From positions 1 to 9,859 of the forward strand of contig JAEZYU010000084.1 in assembly GCA_023418915.1 (NCBI GenBank): 9,859 nucleotides of DNA. The letters run 5' to 3'. A program made the translations under genes and the position numbers. Shown one piece after another: positions 6,161 through 9,859 of this stretch (the first letter of the stretch is position 1; each line of letters opens with the position of its first letter). The stretch comes from Bacillota bacterium (lineage in GTDB: Bacteria > Bacillota > Clostridia > Acetivibrionales > DTU013). The notes beneath the pieces are model-generated. The model was not told the DNA's origin. It saw only the letters and a list, made by a program, of their open reading frames with translations, and made no database searches.

Positions 6161-7270
6161 ATGGATAAGAAAGAAGCCAGGAAAATACTTGGCGTTACCA
6201 GGGAAACAAGTAAAAATGAAATAGAAAGAAAATACTACATTTTACTTAAAAAGCACAGACAGATTATGCTTCAGAACAGATACGCCGAGCCTGAACAATC
6301 AGAGGATCAGGATAGTATTGCTGGCAACACAGCAGCAGGCTCTCCTGCAAGCGGACTTTCAGACAGCACTTCTGAAGCTTCGCCGCAGGAGAGTGAAAGG
6401 GCTTCTGCAATACCGGCGGCTGAGGCAGAGCGAGAATTTGACCTCATCACTCAAGCGTATAATGTTTTAATGGGCTATGAAGTAAAGGTTAAGGAGGAAG
6501 CTCCAGGTAAAGCCGCACCATTGTTGAATAAAATAGGGGTAGACGAAAAAAAAGCGAAAAATTTCTTCTATTATTATAAGTACCATATACTTGGCGCCAT
6601 TATTTTAATTATATCTCTCATATATTTTGTCAGCAGTTGTGCTAATCGTGTGAAATATGATTTCAACACTGCTTTTGTTGGCAGGATTTATTATTACGAA
6701 GCTTCGGATGCATTAAAAGATAGCATTAAACAAAATATACCGATCATCCAAGAGCCGGGCTTCGATGGGGCTTATATAGATGATGAAACTGCAGGTCAAC
6801 AGCAGTATGCCATGGAGATGAAGGCTACCATTCTCTTTGCAGCATCTGATATTGACGTGTTCATCCTTGACAGAAATTGTTATGAGAGGTATGCAAAGCA
6901 GGGAGCTTTTATGAATTTGGATGAGATTGCTCCAAGCCTTGGCGTTGATGTTTCAAAATATCAGGATCTTATTCTGGCGATTGAGGAAGATGACGACACA
7001 GTAGATATCGTAGGCATTGACGGAGGTGAAAACGGTCTGCAGTCAGGAGATGATACTGGTGCGGGAGGTTCGAACGATACAAATAAGGTTGCACAAGGAG
7101 AGCAAGGCGGTGATTTGGCAGGTCAGGAGCATCTTTACGGGATTGATGTATCAGACAGTAAAGTTTTAAAGGATGCAGGCATTATCGCCGAAGATATGAT
7201 AGCAGCGATATTTGTCAGTTGCCGGCAACAGGAAAAGGCAGAGGCGTTTTTGGAATACCTTTTAAAATAA
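6161..7270 (+). CDS. Membrane protein with degenerate J-like domain
   Basis: The N-terminus resembles helices I-II of a DnaJ domain (KKEARKILGVTRETSKNEIE, then KKH at 30-32). The diagnostic HPD tripeptide is replaced by His32-Arg33-Gln34, so stimulation of DnaK ATPase is doubtful. A Ser/Ala/Glu-rich insert (about 43-88) separates it from a helix III-like segment (EREFDLITQAYNVL, 90-103). One transmembrane helix covers about 142-160. The C-terminal part, 161-369, is predicted outside the cell. It has alternating hydrophobic strands, including ILFAASDIDVFILD, loosely reminiscent of solute-binding folds, and an acidic Gly/Asp/Asn-rich linker (about 284-325). AAAGGGG (6144-6150) precedes the ATG. 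It lies 52 nt after lysS and 20 nt before the rsbV-like gene, suggesting co-transcription. A sensor or scaffold for the sigma module is only an inference. Confidence 0.7.
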   Translation: MDKKEARKILGVTRETSKNEIERKYYILLKKHRQIMLQNRYAEPEQSEDQDSIAGNTAAGSPASGLSDSTSEASPQESERASAIPAAEAEREFDLITQAYNVLMGYEVKVKEEAPGKAAPLLNKIGVDEKKAKNFFYYYKYHILGAIILIISLIYFVSSCANRVKYDFNTAFVGRIYYYEASDALKDSIKQNIPIIQEPGFDGAYIDDETAGQQQYAMEMKATILFAASDIDVFILDRNCYERYAKQGAFMNLDEIAPSLGVDVSKYQDLILAIEEDDDTVDIVGIDGGENGLQSGDDTGAGGSNDTNKVAQGEQGGDLAGQEHLYGIDVSDSKVLKDAGIIAEDMIAAIFVSCRQQEKAEAFLEYLLK

Positions 7271-7290
7271 AGTAACAGGGGGTAGATTGT

Positions 7291-7605
7291 ATGTCCAGTG
7301 AACTGATCATAACAGCCGAAAGCATGGGAAAGGGGACTGTTGTCTTTGTCAGCGGTGAAATAGACATATATACTTCACAGCAGTTCAAAGAAAAACTGTA
7401 TAGTCTCGTAGACAACAGCAGTGATGACCTGACCATCGACTGCAGCAGCCTGAATTATATGGACAGTACCGGTCTTGGTATATTTGTCGGTGCATTGAAA
7501 AAAATGAAGTCAGCCGATAGAGATATTCATATCAGAAACATCAAAGATAACATTAAAAAATTATTCATTATCACCGGTCTGGATAAGCTGTTCATAATAC
7601 ACTGA
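7291..7605 (+). CDS. rsbV: Anti-sigma factor antagonist, STAS domain (RsbV-like)
   Basis: RsbV/SpoIIAA-type proteins bind the anti-sigma kinase when unphosphorylated and so release the sigma factor. The 104-residue product is a single STAS domain. It has GEIDIYTSQQFKEKL near the start and the phosphorylation site in YMDSTGLGIFVGALKKM, with Ser59 as the likely phosphoacceptor. CAGGGGGT (7276-7283) precedes the ATG. Its stop codon overlaps a possible ATG of the next gene, but the true start of that gene is probably 21 nt further on. Gene order rsbV-rsbW-sigB matches the Bacillus and clostridial SigB operons. The family also includes SpoIIAA; the adjacent sigma factor is SigB-like, so RsbV is preferred. 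Confidence 0.9.
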   Translation: MSSELIITAESMGKGTVVFVSGEIDIYTSQQFKEKLYSLVDNSSDDLTIDCSSLNYMDSTGLGIFVGALKKMKSADRDIHIRNIKDNIKKLFIITGLDKLFIIH

Positions 7606-7608
7606 TGC

Positions 7609-7616
7609 AAAAGGAG
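7609..7616 (+). promoter_or_regulatory. Ribosome binding site deciding the rsbW-like start
   Basis: AAAAGGAG lies 9 nt before ATG 7626 and downstream of the alternative in-frame ATG 7605. That ATG would have no ribosome binding site in the usual position, so the start is placed at 7626. Confidence 0.75.
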
Positions 7617-7625
7617 TGGTATAAA

Positions 7626-8018
7626 ATGGATATGAAGGACAAAATCACATTGCTTCTGCCATACAAAGCCGAGTATGTCAGTATTGCCAGGCTAGCGGCA
7701 TCAGGGGTAGCATACAGGATGGGATTTGATATTGATACAGTTGAAGATATAAAAGTAGCTGTTTCTGAGGTGTGCAACAGGATAATCAGTGTAAGCGGAG
7801 GAACTGCAGGTGAGTATCAAATAAAATATCAGATAGATGAGGACAGACTGATCATCATATTTGTATCTGCCGCAGAAAGAGCAGGCTGTATATTTGAAAA
7901 TGATGAAGAAGGCCTGGGCATGTCTATCATTAATGCTTTTATGGATGAAGTTGAATTTTGCCCCAAAAATAAGGACCATATTCTGTCCATGACTAAATAT
8001 ATTGAGGAGAAATCCTGA
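7626..8018 (+). CDS. RsbW-like anti-sigma protein with degenerate ATP-binding site
   Basis: RsbW-type proteins are GHKL-fold kinases that hold the sigma factor and phosphorylate RsbV. This 130-residue product is shorter than typical RsbW (about 160). It keeps the fold signature VAVSEVCN (N box region) and a G2-like EGLGMSIINAFMDEV (about 95-109), ending in MTKYIEE as in RsbW. Aligned to the RsbW N box (SEACTNAVQHA), the Mg-binding Asn position is Arg52, and the nearest Asn (N51) is displaced by one. The following His position is Val56. The G1 box (DEGxG/DxGxG) is missing, with SAAERAGCIFE in its place, and the ATP lid is short. It may therefore bind the sigma factor or RsbV without kinase activity. 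It lies between rsbV and sigB, with 1 nt before the sigma ATG. The start at 7626 follows AAAAGGAG. Confidence 0.78.
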   Translation: MDMKDKITLLLPYKAEYVSIARLAASGVAYRMGFDIDTVEDIKVAVSEVCNRIISVSGGTAGEYQIKYQIDEDRLIIIFVSAAERAGCIFENDEEGLGMSIINAFMDEVEFCPKNKDHILSMTKYIEEKS

Positions 8019-8019
8019 G

Positions 8020-8784
8020 ATGGATCAAAACTTCAACAAGCCGACAGCGTCAAAAAAGCCAGGAGATGTTGATGCGCTTTTTGCAAGATATGTCAAAGAC
8101 AGAAATATAACAGTAAGAAATGAGATAGTAGACAGATATACATATCTTGCGGAAATAATATCTAGAAAGTTTCTTAACAGAGGCGTGGAATACGAAGATA
8201 TCTATCAGGTTGCCTGTATTGCCCTTATCAAGGCCGTGGAACGTTTTATGCCTGAAAAAGGCTTTAAATTTGTCAGCTTTGCCACTCCTACCATCGTTGG
8301 AGAGATTAAAAGATATTTTCGGGACAAAAGCTCTGCTATCAGGATACCCAGACGAATATACGAAGTATATCAGAAGGTAAACATGGCCAAAGATGCACTC
8401 TCACAAGAACTCAACAGGACGCCGAAGGTGGATGAAATAGCAGCCTACCTTAATATAAGAGCAGAAACTGTACTTGAGATCATAGAATCCTGGAATGCTT
8501 ACAATATACAGTCCTTCGATCAGAACGCATTCAACGATGATGATCTGGAGCTCCATGAAACCATAGGCGATAATGATTCGACCTTCGAAAGGATCGAAAA
8601 CAGGGACTTCATCGAGAAAAGTCTCAGCAAGTTCAATGATGCTGAGAAGGAGTTTATAAAGCTAAGGTATTTCAATAAAAAAACTCAAAAAGAGATAGCC
8701 GATCGAATGGGTGTATCTCAGATGTACATTTCCCGGCTTGAGAAAAAGGTACTGGATCGGTTCAGAAACATGCTGTACAAATAG
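8020..8784 (+). CDS. sigB: SigB-type RNA polymerase sigma factor
   Basis: A group 3 sigma-70 factor that directs RNA polymerase to alternative promoters. The 254-residue product has region 2 at about 38-107, with YEDIYQVACIALIKAVERF and the -10 recognition stretch GFKFVSFATPTIVGEIKRYF. Region 3 follows at about 112-185, with IPRRIYEVYQKVN. Region 4 ends in an HTH (TQKEIADRMGVSQMYISRLE, residues 222-241). The sequence is closest to the SigB/SigF/SigG branch, and the region 2 wording favours SigB. ATG 8020 is chosen over an upstream TTG (8002) because GAGGAGA (8004-8010) lies just before it. It starts 1 nt after the rsbW-like stop, so coupling is likely. The presence of an RsbV/RsbW pair argues for partner-switching control; the target regulon is not visible. 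Confidence 0.92.
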   Translation: MDQNFNKPTASKKPGDVDALFARYVKDRNITVRNEIVDRYTYLAEIISRKFLNRGVEYEDIYQVACIALIKAVERFMPEKGFKFVSFATPTIVGEIKRYFRDKSSAIRIPRRIYEVYQKVNMAKDALSQELNRTPKVDEIAAYLNIRAETVLEIIESWNAYNIQSFDQNAFNDDDLELHETIGDNDSTFERIENRDFIEKSLSKFNDAEKEFIKLRYFNKKTQKEIADRMGVSQMYISRLEKKVLDRFRNMLYK

Positions 8785-8884
8785 TATGATGCCGGTGTGG
8801 AGATTGCGCAGCGGATTCAGAAGAATTTGACTCATTTCCATATAGCACATTGGAAAAATTTAATGGCAATTCAGCATGATGACT

Positions 8885-8909
8885 GTTTATCAATATGACC
8901 AAGGGGTAA
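8885..8909 (+). promoter_or_regulatory. Candidate SigB-dependent promoter
   Basis: GTTTAT (8885-8890), 13 nt, then GGGTAA (8904-8909). The Bacillus SigB consensus is GTTTAA-N12-14-GGGTAT, so each box matches five of six with ideal spacing. It would start transcription about 105 nt before the second rsbW-like gene and suggests feedback from SigB on its own regulator. A GGGTAT also occurs at 8995-9000 but has no matching -35 and overlaps a TATAAT. Confidence 0.5.
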
Positions 8910-9007
8910 TATATATACAGATGTGTTATGTTGCCATGTGCTGGATGTAAGAAAAAGCACTGTTTGTGTTGATAAGCTATGGTAACTGTGCAATGGGTAT
9001 AATTAAT

Positions 9008-9012
9008 GAGGG
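9008..9012 (+). promoter_or_regulatory. Ribosome binding site for TTG start
   Basis: GAGGG lies 9 nt before TTG 9022. An in-frame stop (TGA 9007-9009) bounds the frame upstream, and the nearby ATG at 9032-9034 is in another frame. The TTG is therefore the best start for the following gene. GGAG at 9016-9019 is too close. Confidence 0.55.
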
Positions 9013-9021
9013 CGTGGAGTA

Positions 9022-9480
9022 TTGAAAAGTCGATGTATTTACAATAACTATATACCAAGTGTGCTGGGCAGGATCGAAACTGTAGTTGATGATCTTTTAA
9101 GGAGCCTGCAAAACGACTGTGGACAAATGTACGATGAGACCATATTTGATCTGAAGGTGATCCTCAATGAGGTTCTGGTCAATGCAATAATGCATGGCAA
9201 CCATGAGGATGCGAGCAAAAGGGTAAAAATAGAGGCCGGATTCATAGATGAGGAGGATATATTTCTGATTATTGAGGATGAAGGCTGCGGTTATGATTTT
9301 AAGGAAATATGCAAAAAGCATAGATCGGGCATTACAGAGCTAGACCATCTCAATGAGAGAGGCAGAGGCATGATGATCATTAAGGGTCTGTGTGATAAGG
9401 TGAAAGTAAATAAGAAGGGCAACAAGATCGTTATTGTTAAGAGGATAGAAAAGTCAAGTCCCGCAGCAAAGCATATCTGA
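9022..9480 (+). CDS. RsbW-like serine kinase/anti-sigma factor with intact ATP site
   Basis: A GHKL-fold ATPase of the RsbW/SpoIIAB family, 152 residues, close to typical length. All ATP boxes are intact. The N box is LNEVLVNAIMHGN, with Glu50, Asn54 and His58. The G1 box is EDEGCGYD, with Asp86, Gly88 and Gly90. The G2 box is ERGRGMMIIKGLCD, with Gly114 and Gly116. It is expected to phosphorylate an RsbV-like STAS protein and/or bind a sigma factor. It is separated from sigB by 237 nt that contain a SigB-like promoter, so it may be induced when SigB is active and act as a brake. It starts at TTG 9022, a less efficient start. The likely STAS partner is the rsbV product 1.4 kb upstream, but partners cannot be read from sequence. 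Confidence 0.85.
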   Translation: MKSRCIYNNYIPSVLGRIETVVDDLLRSLQNDCGQMYDETIFDLKVILNEVLVNAIMHGNHEDASKRVKIEAGFIDEEDIFLIIEDEGCGYDFKEICKKHRSGITELDHLNERGRGMMIIKGLCDKVKVNKKGNKIVIVKRIEKSSPAAKHI

Positions 9481-9626
9481 TATAAAGCTCTTTCCTGCCT
9501 TGCAAATATGTGCAATAATCTGGTGTCACAATCAAGCAATAATGATTATATAATGATAAAACAGAGCATAAAAAAGAGAAACAGGAATAAACCATTCTCA
9601 TTAGGGAAAAAGCTAATATGAGTGAG
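9481..9626. other. Intergenic region after the second rsbW-like gene
   Basis: No coding frame with a ribosome binding site and no strong terminator are visible. Weak pairings exist: TTGCA/TGCAA (9500-9515), and CTCATTAG (9597-9604) with CTAATATGAG (9613-9622), which has a 2-nt bulge. Confidence 0.4.
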
Positions 9627-9655
9627 TTGATGGTCAGCTTGTACGGTGTTATAGT
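9627..9655 (+). promoter_or_regulatory. Upstream tandem promoter (P1) of probable rRNA operon
   Basis: TTGATG (9627-9632), 17 nt, TATAGT (9650-9655). Good sigma-A spacing, with boxes matching the consensus at four and five of six. It lies 115 nt before a second, stronger promoter in the same direction, an arrangement typical of rRNA operons. Confidence 0.5.
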
Positions 9656-9678
9656 ATAGAAGCTGTTTCGCAGCGGAC

Positions 9679-9690
9679 AACAGCGCTGTT
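9679..9690. repeat. 12-nt perfect palindrome between tandem promoters
   Basis: AACAGCGCTGTT is fully self-complementary and lies between P1 and P2, next to a GCTG/CAGC hairpin at about 9662-9674. It could be a protein site or a hairpin in the P1 transcript. Confidence 0.4.
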
Positions 9691-9741
9691 TTACGGCGAA
9701 CAACGATGGCGAGCCTCCTGAAAAGAAATTTTAAAAGGTGG

Positions 9742-9770
9742 TTGACAAAAGCAGAACAGCGTGATAGTAT
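9742..9770 (+). promoter_or_regulatory. Strong promoter (P2), probably of an rRNA operon
   Basis: A perfect TTGACA (9742-9747), 17 nt, then TAGTAT (9765-9770). The A/T-rich stretch just upstream (about 9721-9737, AAAAGAAATTTTAAAAG) looks like an UP element. With the second promoter upstream, the structured GC-rich leader downstream and lysS nearby, this fits an rRNA operon, but the 16S gene itself is outside the window. Confidence 0.7.
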
Positions 9771-9776
9771 ATAAAA

Positions 9777-9859
9777 GCCGCTCCGATGCGGGCGGCACCT
9801 GAAACGAAGCCCTTTTGGGGCGGCGTGAAAGGGATCGGCAATCATCTTTGATGATTGTG
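9777..9859 (+). other. GC-rich structured leader, probable pre-16S RNA (partial)
   Basis: Directly at the predicted start site GCCGC (9777-9781) pairs with GCGGC (9792-9796), and the inner CCG/CGG closes around ATG. Then AGCCC-TTTT-GGGGC is seen near 9808-9822. A perfect 8-bp stem CAATCATC/GATGATTG (9839-9846 with 9850-9857) ends the window. No ORF with a ribosome binding site is present. This is consistent with a processed rRNA leader, truncated by the window edge. Confidence 0.45.

Noticed and set aside
7605..7607. ATG overlapping the rsbV stop as start of the rsbW-like gene
   Set aside because: The ribosome binding site (7609-7616) lies downstream of it and serves ATG 7626.
1..9859. CRISPR array
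   Set aside because: The short repeats are directly adjacent or have an 11-nt gap and number only two or three; there are no spacers of regular length and no cas genes.

Overview
The window looks like chromosomal DNA of a spore-forming, low-to-moderate GC Firmicute, most likely class Clostridia. The evidence is a spoIIR sporulation gene, strong AGGAGG-type ribosome binding sites, consensus sigma-A promoters, a greA-lysS pair, an rsbV/rsbW/sigB-type stress module, and what appears to be the promoter region of an rRNA operon at the right edge. All recognised genes are on the + strand. The genus is not determined; a deeply branching clostridial family is only a guess.

Layout. 1-671: no convincing gene. 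It holds hairpins, a 40-nt unit repeated twice in tandem, a threefold 18-nt AGAACTGTCCCC repeat, an intrinsic terminator (495-524) and a perfect 11-bp palindrome just upstream of spoIIR. 672-1406: spoIIR. 1407-1859: a second repeat pair (ACGACTGTCCCTC core), a weak terminator, a 48-codon ORF remnant and a strong promoter. 1860-3362: an IMP dehydrogenase that strongly resembles the Tritrichomonas foetus enzyme, down to identical numbering of its catalytic residues. 3363-3928: a 566-nt gap with a terminator-like hairpin and a perfect TTGACA-N17-TATAAT promoter that would give greA a roughly 270-nt structured leader. 3929-4405 greA, a terminator and a promoter, then 4579-6108 lysS. 6161-8784: a membrane protein with a degenerate J-domain, an RsbV-like STAS protein, a truncated RsbW-like protein lacking the key ATP-binding residues, and a SigB-type sigma factor. 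The genes from lysS to sigB are closely spaced and probably co-transcribed. 9022-9480: a second RsbW-like protein with intact ATP-binding boxes, behind a SigB-like promoter. 9481-9859: tandem sigma-A promoters 115 nt apart and a hairpin-rich leader, probably leading into a 16S rRNA gene beyond the edge.

How the genes work together. spoIIR belongs to forespore-to-mother-cell signalling. guaB (GMP synthesis), greA (transcript cleavage) and lysS (lysyl-tRNA) are housekeeping genes. The rsbV-rsbW-sigB-rsbW set is a partner-switching circuit. Its unusual points are the division of the anti-sigma/kinase family into one degenerate and one intact copy, a likely SigB-dependent promoter in front of the intact copy, the lack of any phosphatase gene in the window, and a membrane-anchored J-like protein encoded 20 nt upstream of rsbV.
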